NCBI GenBank assembly: GCA_039798005.1
Contig: JBDKGV010000046.1
Coordinates: forward strand, 1-17,991
Reading direction: 5' to 3'
Length of the DNA stretch: 17,991 nucleotides
Source: JBDKGV01 sp039798005
GTDB lineage: Bacteria > Fibrobacterota > Fibrobacteria > UBA5070
Below the pieces are notes generated by a model, which did not search any database, was not told the origin of the DNA, and saw only the letters and a program-made list of their open reading frames with translations. A program made the translations under genes and the position numbers. Positions within the stretch are counted from its first letter, which is position 1; each line of letters opens with the position of its first letter. Below are positions 7,988-14,907 of this stretch, in pieces.

Positions 7988-8746
7988 TCAGAACGCGAAA
8001 CCCAGTTCGACAGCCCCGTGAAGGTAGCTGCCAAAGCGCCATTCGTCGGCGTAGTATCCCTTGCCTTCGGTCTTGTAGGCCGCCTGCCCTGCCGTGCTCG
8101 AGCCGGTGGCGGGATCGATGTTGGTGAGATCCCCGTAGGGAAGGGTGTTGTCGACGGCCGAACCGCCCTCGTAGGCGACCGAATAGAAGCCAAGGGTGTA
8201 TCCCGCCTGGACGTTCACGAACCACTTCTTGTCGAACAGGAAGCAGTAACCGACCACGGGACTGATTTGAGGCCCGCCGATCTCAAGGGTCTCGTCGCCA
8301 TCGTAGGTGGCGCCTTGGGCCGGATCGCCCGCACCGAACTTGGCGCCGGTGACCATCATGTACTCCGCCGACATCTGGAAATAGGTCGCCTGGGTGATGC
8401 CCGAGTAGTAGCGGAAAAAGCCACCGCCCGAGATTCCCGTGAAAGCCTTGTCACCACCGATATCCACCGGCTGGATGGTCACGATCGGGCCGAAGCCGAA
8501 CGAACCCTGCACGCCCGTCAAGCGCTCATAGCTCAAGGTGAGGCGGTCGATGCCGGGAAGACCGGAAAAATGGGACTGAGGACCCTTGCGGATGAGCTCG
8601 GGGTCGATGCCACCGAAGAGCTTGAGAGGAGAAATCGCGATGCGATTGTGCCGGTAGTCGTAGTCGGCCACGGGATAATCGTCGTACTGATACATCGCCG
8701 AGGCGACGCCGCACAACGACAACAGGGCTAGAAGGGTCTTTCGCAT
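7988..8746 (-). CDS. Outer-membrane beta-barrel protein of unknown function
   Basis: 252 residues. The N-terminus MRKTLLALLSLCGVASA is a standard signal peptide with a likely cut after Ala17. The mature protein starts with a very Tyr/Asp-rich stretch (MYQYDDYPVADYDYRHNR). The body alternates hydrophobic and polar residues with many Gly and aromatics, and the chain ends in Phe (VELGFAF), the usual C-terminal signal of outer-membrane barrels. By length it would form an 8- to 10-stranded barrel. No specific family is recognised. The start is supported by GAGGAG (8757-8752) five bases before the ATG. A terminator follows (7933-7960), and a possible promoter and palindrome lie upstream, facing the divergent HDOD genes. 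Confidence 0.85.
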   Translation of the reverse strand: MRKTLLALLSLCGVASAMYQYDDYPVADYDYRHNRIAISPLKLFGGIDPELIRKGPQSHFSGLPGIDRLTLSYERLTGVQGSFGFGPIVTIQPVDIGGDKAFTGISGGGFFRYYSGITQATYFQMSAEYMMVTGAKFGAGDPAQGATYDGDETLEIGGPQISPVVGYCFLFDKKWFVNVQAGYTLGFYSVAYEGGSAVDNTLPYGDLTNIDPATGSSTAGQAAYKTEGKGYYADEWRFGSYLHGAVELGFAF

Positions 8747-8774
8747 GGAAGCTCCTCAAAAAGGGTTTGAGGGG

Positions 8775-8803
8775 AATTTAGGTGTCTTGAGCCATATCAG
8801 CAA
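8775..8803 (-). promoter_or_regulatory. Possible sigma70-type promoter of the barrel gene
   Basis: On the minus strand TTGCTG (8803-8798) and TAAATT (8780-8775) are separated by 17 bp. Matches to consensus are partial (3/6 and 4/6). The predicted start of transcription near 8768 would leave a leader of about 20 nt containing the GAGGAG ribosome site. Confidence 0.3.
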
Positions 8804-8829
8804 GTGACTCTGCCACAATCGCCCCCGCC

Positions 8830-8845
8830 TGTGATGAATATCACC
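8830..8845. promoter_or_regulatory. CRP/FNR-family-like palindrome between divergent genes
   Basis: TGTGA-N6-TCACC, containing the perfect palindrome GTGAT-GAAT-ATCAC (8831-8844). This is one base off the CRP consensus TGTGA-N6-TCACA. It sits about 70 bp upstream of the proposed barrel-gene transcription start and about 50 bp before the HDOD start, in a 146-bp divergent spacer. Whether the organism has a matching regulator is unknown. Confidence 0.35.
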
Positions 8846-8892
8846 CAAGTCAAGGAGTCCGTTCTTGCGCCCCGGCCCGGTGAAATGGTAGC

Positions 8893-9810
8893 ATGGGCAC
8901 TGTGAACAACGATGAGCACCAGAGTCAGATTCGCGACATTCTCGCCAAGGACAAGGTGAAGCTTCCCGCCTTGCCCGAAGTGCTGGTGCGATTGCGTACG
9001 GAACTGACCAGCGACAACCCCGATCTTCGCAAGGTCGAGCAGTTGGTCGCCACCGACCCGGTCCTTACCGGTCAGGTCTTGCGACTGGCCTCCAGTATCC
9101 ATTATTCCCGGGGCACTCCCCCCGCCGACCTCAAGAGCGCGATCGCAAGGGTCGGACTGCGCTCCTTGGAGGGGATCCTGTACGCCCTTCTCATGCCCAG
9201 CCTCTTCGGGATCAAGAAGGGCGGCATCGACATGAAGGGCTTCTGGAAGCACTCGTTCGCGGTCGCCTCCTTCGCCCGTCTGATCGGGGTCAAGATCGGC
9301 GCCGATTCCGAATCCCTGTCCCAGCTGTGGATGGCTGGGCTCATGCACGACCTTGGCGCCTTGATCCTGCTCCAGCTCATTCCGACCGAATACCCGCGAT
9401 TCCTTGCCGCGATCCGCAAGATGGACCGGGAAGGCCTGCTGGGCCATTCACGCCTGCATGAACTGGAACGCAAGAATTTCGACATCGATCACGCCGAACT
9501 GGGTGCCCAGTTCCTGACCAAGCTTTGGAAGATCTCCCCGAGGATCGCCATGTGCATCGGATACCATGAAAACCCGGGGTGGACCATGGACGAGGAAGAC
9601 ACCCGCCGCAACGTGGTTCCCGTCTACCTCGCGGACCTCTTGGCAAGCCACTTGGGAGCCGATTGGTCCCCCTTGAAGCTCCCCTTCCATCCGATCGAAG
9701 ACGACGGATGGGCAAAATTGGGACTAGGTCCGGAGGAAACCGCCGAGATGATCGAAGAAGTCACCGCAAGTCTCGTGGAGGTGGAACAGATGCTGTCCAT
9801 GGTCGCATGA
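8893..9810 (+). CDS. HDOD-domain signalling protein
   Basis: 305 residues, essentially one HDOD domain (about 20-235) with a short helical tail. The family hallmarks are visible: the LPALPEVLVRL opening, DPVLTGQVLRLASS, a helix with FWKHS (His120), GLMHDLGAL with the HD pair His152/Asp153, DHAELGA (His200) and GYHENP (His225). HDOD proteins are cytoplasmic relatives of HD-GYP phosphodiesterases, usually non-catalytic, often acting in signalling. This copy keeps a set of His/Asp residues that could bind metal. The ATG is limited by an in-frame TGA at 8881-8883; a GTG at 8902 is the alternative, and there is no clear Shine-Dalgarno sequence. The stop overlaps the next start (ATGA), so it forms a two-gene unit with the HDOD-GAF protein. 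Confidence 0.93.
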   Translation: MGTVNNDEHQSQIRDILAKDKVKLPALPEVLVRLRTELTSDNPDLRKVEQLVATDPVLTGQVLRLASSIHYSRGTPPADLKSAIARVGLRSLEGILYALLMPSLFGIKKGGIDMKGFWKHSFAVASFARLIGVKIGADSESLSQLWMAGLMHDLGALILLQLIPTEYPRFLAAIRKMDREGLLGHSRLHELERKNFDIDHAELGAQFLTKLWKISPRIAMCIGYHENPGWTMDEEDTRRNVVPVYLADLLASHLGADWSPLKLPFHPIEDDGWAKLGLGPEETAEMIEEVTASLVEVEQMLSMVA

Positions 9811-11288
9811 TGCCTGAACGGCCAATTTCCGCCCCGACGCCACCGGAGTCGCCCAAATCATCCCTCAACGCATGGGTCGCCCGGTTGGGCGAGGAGGAGA
9901 TGCCCATTTTCGCGCGCACCGCCACTGAGGTGGGTCGCATCATGGGCAATGCCGAGTTCAGCGCCTTGGAGCTGGCTCGCACGATCCTGAAGGACCCCTC
10001 CATGACCGCCAAGGTCCTGAAGCTGGCCAACAGCGTCTTCTACAATCCCGGAGCCGCACCGATCTCGACGATCAGCCGCGCCGTGCTGGTGCTTGGCTTC
10101 AATGCCGTCGAAGGCATCTGCCTGTCCATCGCCGTGATCGAGTCCCTGCTCAAGGGCAAGGCCCGCAACCGCATCATGGGAGAACTTGCCCGTTCCATCC
10201 ATGCGGCCACCCAGGCGCGCGCTTTGGCCAAGCAAAAAAACGACATTTCGGCCGAAGAGGTCTTCATCGTCGCCCTGCTCTACCATCTGGGCGAAATGGC
10301 CTTCTGGTGCTTTGCAGGCCCGGACGGGGATCGCTTGGACGAGGCGTTGCGCGCCCCCGGTGCCCAGCCCAATGAGGTCGAGCGCAAAGTGCTCGGGTTC
10401 CGTCTGAGCCAGCTCACTTCGGAACTTGCCCGTGAATGGCAACTGTCCCCCCTGCTTGTCGAAGCGCTTCGCTCCGACAGCAAGGATCACCGGGTTCCCT
10501 ACGTGGTCCTTGGGCACGAGATCGCCAAGGCCGGTGAACTGGGGTGGAACAGCTCCGAGATGAAGGCCGTGAACAGCAAGGTTTCCCGGTTTCTCGACAT
10601 CAGCACCGCCGAGGCGACCAACTTCCTGCAGATCCAGGCCGACGACGCCGTTCTGGCCGCCAAGGGGCTGGGAGCCAATTCGGCCGCCCGCCTCATTCCC
10701 GTCGGTCGCGACAGCGCCGCGGGTGAGAGCTCTGCACCCAACATCGAGTATTCCGAGCATCCCGAACCCGACGGCTCCCTGCAATTGCGCATCCTGCGTG
10801 AGATCAGCACAAGCCTGGGCCAAGGCGCCAATCTCAACGTGCTCATGGAGATGGTGCTGGAAGGCATCTACCGGGGCGTGGGCATGGACCGGACCGTCTT
10901 CGCCCTGCTCACACCGCGCCGCACCGGAATCAAGGCCAAGTACGTGCTGGGAGACCATCGGGAGGCCTTCCAAGAAAGTTTCCAGTTCGACATCTCGACC
11001 AAGCCGCCCAACATCTTCGCCCAGTTGATCGAAAGCAAGGAACCCGTGTGGATCGAATCCCACGACGATGCCGAATGGAGCGACTACTTGGGCCCCTCGA
11101 TCACCGACATCCTGGAAGGGTCCGCGTTCGTGGCCCAGGCGGTCACGGTCAACGGAAACCCCATCGGCCTTTTCTATGCGGATCGAGGTCCCTCAGGACG
11201 GAAGCTGGATTCCGATGCCTATGAGAATTTCAAGCTCTTCGTGCAGCAGGCCAACATGGGCCTAGGGATGCTTGCCCGCCGTCAGTAA
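9807..11288 (+). CDS. HDOD-GAF two-domain signalling protein
   Basis: 493 residues. The ATG at 9807 overlaps the preceding stop (ATGA 9807-9810); an ATG directly after it at 9810 is equally possible. Residues about 15-270 form an HDOD domain (EMPIFARTATEVGRIM, DPSMTAKVLKLANS). Here the HD pair is lost: the equivalent of LMHDLG reads LYHLGE. After a Pro/Ser/Glu-rich linker, residues about 325-490 match a GAF domain: LREISTSLGQGANLNVLMEM, VGMDRTVFALLTP, and a final GLFYADR strand. GAF domains bind small ligands or mediate dimerisation, so this is a likely sensing partner of the upstream HDOD protein. The 3' end overlaps the convergent acylphosphatase gene by 7 bp. Confidence 0.92.
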   Translation: MMPERPISAPTPPESPKSSLNAWVARLGEEEMPIFARTATEVGRIMGNAEFSALELARTILKDPSMTAKVLKLANSVFYNPGAAPISTISRAVLVLGFNAVEGICLSIAVIESLLKGKARNRIMGELARSIHAATQARALAKQKNDISAEEVFIVALLYHLGEMAFWCFAGPDGDRLDEALRAPGAQPNEVERKVLGFRLSQLTSELAREWQLSPLLVEALRSDSKDHRVPYVVLGHEIAKAGELGWNSSEMKAVNSKVSRFLDISTAEATNFLQIQADDAVLAAKGLGANSAARLIPVGRDSAAGESSAPNIEYSEHPEPDGSLQLRILREISTSLGQGANLNVLMEMVLEGIYRGVGMDRTVFALLTPRRTGIKAKYVLGDHREAFQESFQFDISTKPPNIFAQLIESKEPVWIESHDDAEWSDYLGPSITDILEGSAFVAQAVTVNGNPIGLFYADRGPSGRKLDSDAYENFKLFVQQANMGLGMLARRQ

Positions 11289-11566
11289 AGAACGGTGAAG
11301 TCGCGCATGCCGGGATCGAGAGCCTCCCGATCCAGCTTGATCTCCATGACCTTCGACAAGGGAGGACCCGCCCACAGGGCGTCCTCCAGGTCTTCCAGAC
11401 CTTTTGCGCTGCCTTGGGCACTGAGCTCCACGCGGCCATCGGAGAGGTTTCGCACCCAACCGGTCACTCCCAATTGAAGGGCTGTGGACCGGACAAAGGC
11501 GCGGTAGCCCACGCCTTGGACTCGCCCGGTGACCAGGCCGTGAATTCTGCAAAGCTCGGAGGACAT
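11282..11566 (-). CDS. acyP: Acylphosphatase
   Basis: 94 residues, the standard length. It hydrolyses the carboxyl-phosphate bond of small acyl phosphates in the cytoplasm. Both family signatures are present: GRVQGVGYRAFV (14-25), the phosphate-binding loop with catalytic Arg22, and GWVRNLSDGRVE (36-47) with catalytic Asn40. The gene stands alone, convergent with and overlapping the HDOD-GAF gene and divergent from the Wzi-like gene. Only a weak GGA precedes the ATG. Instead the sequence CTACCTTTG lies five bases before the start. Confidence 0.96.
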   Translation of the reverse strand: MSSELCRIHGLVTGRVQGVGYRAFVRSTALQLGVTGWVRNLSDGRVELSAQGSAKGLEDLEDALWAGPPLSKVMEIKLDREALDPGMRDFTVLY

Positions 11567-11571
11567 GTTTC

Positions 11572-11579
11572 CAAAGGTA
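11572..11579 (-). promoter_or_regulatory. Start-adjacent TACCTTTG motif before acyP
   Basis: Minus-strand TACCTTTG (11579-11572), then five bases, then the ATG. The same motif in the same position precedes the Wzi-like gene and the squalene/phytoene synthase gene. It could be a -10/-7-type promoter box producing an almost leaderless mRNA. Confidence 0.4.
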
Positions 11580-11610
11580 GCCGTACCGCCACTTTGCGCC
11601 CACTACAAAC

Positions 11611-11629
11611 AGGTTTCGTCCACGAACCT
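11611..11629. promoter_or_regulatory. Inverted repeat in the acyP / Wzi-like divergent spacer
   Basis: AGGTTTCGT (11611-11619) and ACGAACCT (11622-11629) form eight pairs with one bulged T and a 2-nt centre. It lies in a 74-bp spacer, 11 bp before the Wzi-like ATG. It could be an operator or an mRNA hairpin. Confidence 0.35.
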
Positions 11630-11636
11630 ACCTTTG
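11629..11636 (+). promoter_or_regulatory. Start-adjacent TACCTTTG motif before the Wzi-like gene
   Basis: TACCTTTG followed by ACGC and the ATG. It is preceded by AACC, giving AACCTACCTTTG, one base different from the AACCTATCTTTG before the squalene/phytoene synthase gene. No -35 or -33 box at normal distance is evident. Confidence 0.4.
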
Positions 11637-11640
11637 ACGC

Positions 11641-13269
11641 ATGCTGCCAGCTCTTCTGTTGTCCCTTCTCGGTGCCGGAATCCTGCCTTCGCTTCCCAAG
11701 GACGATCCGGCCATGCCTTGGCTCGTGCGCTGGGACGGATCTCCCGGCTGCACGCTTCCCTCGGTTCGTCCTTGGCCCGGCGAGGCCGTCTTGGCTTGCT
11801 TGGAAGGTCTGGATACGAATGCACTGACCGCAGTGGATCGCGCACAGCGGCGGCGCCTCGTTGAACGCATCGACCTGCGCGGGAGCACGCGGCCGGGCTA
11901 TGGCCGGCATCCCTTCTGGCGCTCCGGCCCCAATGACCGGGATTTCCTTTCCATCGACATGGGTGTGCGCGCCTACGGCCACTACGACGGACGGTCCGTC
12001 GTCACGGGCCGCCTGACAGATTCCGTCTATTCCATCGACACGCTCCCCCACGACCTCGTTGGCGGCTATTCCCTGCATCCTCGGGTCGATCTCCTGCTTG
12101 GCCCCGAGGTGAGCGTGTGGGCCCGTCTGCGGCAGCTCACGGAGGTCTCCGACCGCAAGCGCTGGTACAAGGCGTTCAATGCCGACCAGGGCGTTTATCA
12201 GACCGCCCTCTTTGCCAAGGACGAAAAGACCCCTTCCATGGCCCGCACCAGCGACTGGCTGGAAGGCGCGGTGGAAACCGACCTGCCTTGGCTGCGTGCC
12301 CAGGCCGGAGTGCAGACGCTCCGGTGGGGATCCGCGCCCGTGAACCCGCTCCTGTTCTCCGGAAATGCCGAACCGATGGGATGGGCCAGCATCCGCAAGA
12401 GCGTCGGGCCCGTCCGTGCCGAAGTGCTCTACGGAGCGCCCCTGGGGATCACCTACGCCGAGGAACGCAGGCTGTACGCCCATCGCACCAGCGTGGACCT
12501 CTCGCCATGGATCCCTGCCGAGATCAGCTTCTCCGAGGCGATGGTCTCGAACGCGCACCCCTTCCAGCCCCTGTATCTCATGCCGGTCTTCCCGCTGTTC
12601 TTCGTAGGGCATTATGTGGGAACCCCTGACAACCTGCTCATGGATTTCGACCTGTCGGTGCGCCCCACCAGCTCAGTGCGTCTGACCGCCGAACTGTTCC
12701 TGGACGACCTCCAGAACTTCCTGGGCTTCTTCAGTCGTGACTGGGGCAACAAATGGGGACTGGCCCTGGGCGCCGAATTGAAAGGATGCCTGGGAAGCGG
12801 AAGCCTCGATCAGTTCCAGATCACCCGCATCGAACCGTGGGTCTACACCACGTCGGCCACGGATTTCGAAGGCAAGCCCTACACCACCCCGGTCCACTTC
12901 GGAACCCTGCTGGGACATCCTTCCGGCCCCAACAGCCTGACTCTCGATTGGAACCACCGGCAGGATCTCTCGACGGAGTGGTCCTGGACCTCCGAGATCT
13001 CAGCGCTCTGGAAAGGAACCGACCTGGGAAGCTCGTGGCGCGACCTCAACGGCATCGGCATGGAGGACGGCATGCTTCAAGTGAAGGCGCCCCGCAAGGA
13101 ATGGCTCGGTGGAGACATCGCCTCGCGCGCCATGATGAGCGCCGGGATCGAATGGCGCTTCCATCCGCAATGGCGTCTGAACGGGAACCTGGGCGGGTCG
13201 TGGCAGGACTCCCTTGGCCATACGGAACTTGGCCCCGTCGTCGCCGCATCCCTTGCCTGGAGGATGTGA
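11641..13269 (+). CDS. Wzi-like capsule-assembly family outer-membrane barrel
   Basis: 542 residues. An in-frame TGA at 11635-11637 fixes the ATG at 11641 as the first possible start. A hydrophobic N-terminus (LPALLLSLLGAGILPSLP) can act as a signal peptide, though it has no positive charge. No Shine-Dalgarno sequence is present. The rest has many short amphipathic strands. The centre carries features I associate with Wzi-type capsule-assembly barrels: a LRWGSAPVNPLLFSGNAEP segment, then a TPDNLLMDFDL strand and AELFLDDLQ. The chain ends W-R-M rather than in an aromatic residue. Wzi of Escherichia coli is an outer-membrane lectin anchoring capsule polysaccharide; a similar surface role is inferred. 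The following hydrolase gene begins 1 bp after the stop, so the two form an operon. A generic large barrel is the alternative. Confidence 0.7.
   Translation: MLPALLLSLLGAGILPSLPKDDPAMPWLVRWDGSPGCTLPSVRPWPGEAVLACLEGLDTNALTAVDRAQRRRLVERIDLRGSTRPGYGRHPFWRSGPNDRDFLSIDMGVRAYGHYDGRSVVTGRLTDSVYSIDTLPHDLVGGYSLHPRVDLLLGPEVSVWARLRQLTEVSDRKRWYKAFNADQGVYQTALFAKDEKTPSMARTSDWLEGAVETDLPWLRAQAGVQTLRWGSAPVNPLLFSGNAEPMGWASIRKSVGPVRAEVLYGAPLGITYAEERRLYAHRTSVDLSPWIPAEISFSEAMVSNAHPFQPLYLMPVFPLFFVGHYVGTPDNLLMDFDLSVRPTSSVRLTAELFLDDLQNFLGFFSRDWGNKWGLALGAELKGCLGSGSLDQFQITRIEPWVYTTSATDFEGKPYTTPVHFGTLLGHPSGPNSLTLDWNHRQDLSTEWSWTSEISALWKGTDLGSSWRDLNGIGMEDGMLQVKAPRKEWLGGDIASRAMMSAGIEWRFHPQWRLNGNLGGSWQDSLGHTELGPVVAASLAWRM
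13259..13264 (+). promoter_or_regulatory. Shine-Dalgarno site that decides a CTG start
   Basis: GGAGGA inside the last codons of the Wzi-like gene, six bases before CTG 13271. It is too far (about 24 bases) from the next in-frame TTG at 13289, and the nearer ATG at 13264 is out of frame and meets a stop at once. Confidence 0.55.
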
Positions 13270-13270
13270 C

Positions 13271-13981
13271 CTGAAAAACGCGATCGGCTTGCTCTCCCTT
13301 TTGGGCACCCTCACCGTCCATGCCGCACCGAAGGTGAAGGAACTCCCGCTCCCCGACGGCTCCACCGCAGGCTTGGTGCTGCCGGGAAAGGCCAAGGGGA
13401 AGCTTCCGCTGGTCATCTGGCTGCACGGAGGACTGGGAGCCAACGACCCCGCCAAGGGAGCCAAGGCGGCGCGCAACATGGCGGCATGGGCCGACTCCAG
13501 CGGATTCGCCCTGCTGTGCCCTTCGGCGTGGCCGGCCTCGCCCTGGTTTTCGCCCAGTGCTCAGGCGCGCGTGGAGGCATTGATCACCCAAGCCTCCCTG
13601 GACAAGAACATTGGCAAAGGCGCCATCGTCCTTGCCGGCACTTCCGACGGAGGAACCGGAGCGCTGTGGCTGGCCGGGCAGATGCGGCCGGGCTTGGGGA
13701 ATCGCCTGCGCGCCGTGGCGGTCTGGAGCTGCAACCCGTCAGTGCTTGCAAACTACGGCTTGGCCTTCGAGCCGCGCGCGCTCTCGGGTCTCCCCTTGCG
13801 CTGGGCCCAAGGCGGAAGGGATCGCCTCTTCGCGCTTCAGGACGTGCGGCAATGGTGGAACCAGTGCCTGGCGGCCCGGGTGAAGCTTCAATCGCACCCG
13901 GTGGAAAACGCCGGGCACGACATGGCGGACTGGCAAGCCGACCAAAGCGCCTTCGGGGCGTGGATCAAGACCTTGAAGTGA
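13271..13981 (+). CDS. Secreted alpha/beta-hydrolase (esterase/depolymerase-like), probable CTG start
   Basis: 236 residues from CTG 13271. That start is preferred because GGAGGA lies six bases upstream and because it yields a compact signal peptide (M)KNAIGLLSLLGTLTVHA with a cut near Ala18. The only in-frame ATG (13214) would add 19 residues before that peptide and overlap the Wzi-like gene by 56 bp. Hydrolase motifs, numbered from CTG: oxyanion loop LHGGLG (51-56), nucleophile elbow GTSDGG with Ser125, acid in GGRD (Asp184), and His216 in NAGHDM. The elbow and HGGLG loop resemble the phospholipase/carboxylesterase and polyhydroxyalkanoate-depolymerase-like esterases. The substrate is unknown. 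Export and pairing with a Wzi-like barrel suggest work on acylated envelope or extracellular polysaccharide. The stop directly abuts the convergent mutM stop. Confidence 0.85.
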   Translation: MKNAIGLLSLLGTLTVHAAPKVKELPLPDGSTAGLVLPGKAKGKLPLVIWLHGGLGANDPAKGAKAARNMAAWADSSGFALLCPSAWPASPWFSPSAQARVEALITQASLDKNIGKGAIVLAGTSDGGTGALWLAGQMRPGLGNRLRAVAVWSCNPSVLANYGLAFEPRALSGLPLRWAQGGRDRLFALQDVRQWWNQCLAARVKLQSHPVENAGHDMADWQADQSAFGAWIKTLK

Positions 13982-14872
13982 CTACTTCTGGCAGCCCGGG
14001 CAGTGGACCGTCCCGCGCTGGGCCACCGTGGATTTGACAAGAATCGTCCCGCAGCGCAGGCAGGGCAGGCCGCCGCGCGCGTAGACGCGCAGGTCCTCCT
14101 GGTTGTGACCCGAGGTTCCGTCCGGATGCACGAAGTCGCGGAAGGTCGTGCCCGCGTTCTCGATGCCGCGCGAAAGCGCCTCGGCCACCGCCTCGCCCAG
14201 GGCCTTGACCTTGGGGCGCGTGAGGGCATCGGCCTTGGAGGCCGGGTCGATGCGGGCGGTGAAGCAGGATTCGTCGGCGTAGATGTTCCCGACCCCCGCG
14301 AGGAAGGACTGGTCGAGAAGGACCGACTTCACCGACCGGGCGTTTCCCCTCGCCATGAATCGTTTGACAAATTCCGTCAACGGATACCCGAGGGCGTCGG
14401 GACCCAAGCGGGCGATGCGCGGGTTGTCCAGTTCCATGGAGGGTTCCAGCACGAGGATCCTTCCAAAGCGCCGCGGGTCGCGAAAGAGCAGCCGGGCACC
14501 GTCGCGGAAGGCAAGGACGAGGTGGGTGTGCTTGTCTTCAGCATGCACCCCCAGGGGCTTCTGGTACCCCGATGGCAGGCGGCGGAAGCGGTGATCCTCC
14601 ACGGCGGCGGGCTCGGCGAAGGTGAGCTGCCCGCTCATCCCCAGATGCACCACCAAGGTCAAGGTCCGGGTGGCCTCGTCGGGATCGCAAAAATCAAGGA
14701 ACAGGTACTTTCCGGTGCGTCGGGAGGCCACGCACGCCATTCCCGCAAGCTCCTGGGGATCTCCCGCCTCGAAGACCTTGGCATGGCCTTGACGCACTTC
14801 ATGCACCACGCGATCCCGCAGGGGACCATCCACGCGACGGCGGACCGTTTCGACTTCCGGCAATTCAGGCAT
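13982..14872 (-). CDS. mutM: Formamidopyrimidine-DNA glycosylase (Fpg/MutM)
   Basis: 296 residues. A bifunctional base-excision enzyme that removes 8-oxoguanine and formamidopyrimidines and cuts the abasic site. The N-terminus MPELPEVE provides the catalytic Pro2 and Glu3. Lys55 (TGKYLFL) matches the conserved beta-lysine, DPRRFG (132-137) and LLDQSFLAGVGNIYADE (185-201) carry the helix-two-turn-helix, and a C-terminal zinc finger uses Cys271, Cys274, Cys291 and Cys294. A modest insertion (about 88-112, HRFRRLPSGYQKP region) is longer than in Escherichia coli Fpg. It is the last gene of the minus run, 35 bp after the pseudouridine synthase gene. There is no Shine-Dalgarno sequence before the ATG, and a TAGATT box lies seven bases upstream of it. 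Confidence 0.97.
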   Translation of the reverse strand: MPELPEVETVRRRVDGPLRDRVVHEVRQGHAKVFEAGDPQELAGMACVASRRTGKYLFLDFCDPDEATRTLTLVVHLGMSGQLTFAEPAAVEDHRFRRLPSGYQKPLGVHAEDKHTHLVLAFRDGARLLFRDPRRFGRILVLEPSMELDNPRIARLGPDALGYPLTEFVKRFMARGNARSVKSVLLDQSFLAGVGNIYADESCFTARIDPASKADALTRPKVKALGEAVAEALSRGIENAGTTFRDFVHPDGTSGHNQEDLRVYARGGLPCLRCGTILVKSTVAQRGTVHCPGCQK

Positions 14873-14879
14873 AGGGAGG

Positions 14880-14885
14880 AATCTA
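14880..14885 (-). promoter_or_regulatory. Possible -10 box close to the mutM start
   Basis: Minus-strand TAGATT (14885-14880), seven bases before the ATG, in the same position as the TAnnTT part of the motifs before acyP and the squalene/phytoene synthase gene. It could give mutM a private, nearly leaderless transcript. No clear -35 box. Confidence 0.25.
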
Positions 14886-14907
14886 CCTGGTTCCCGACCC
14901 TACGGCC

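Noticed and set aside
6032..8731. Two long plus-strand open frames opposite the kinase and barrel genes
   Set aside because: Gln/Arg/His-rich antisense shadows caused by GC-rich codon bias.
8799..8815. Sigma54 promoter-like TGGCAG...TTGCT on the minus strand upstream of the barrel gene
   Set aside because: The GG and GC elements are 11 bp apart instead of the strict 10, so it should not work as a -24/-12 promoter despite the nearby NtrC-type regulator.
9858..11063. 401-residue minus-strand open frame opposite the HDOD-GAF gene
   Set aside because: No recognised motif; the plus frame carries the HDOD and GAF signatures.
11464..12612. 382-residue minus-strand open frame across acyP and the Wzi-like gene
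   Set aside because: It would overlap acyP in another frame and has no domain or signal peptide.
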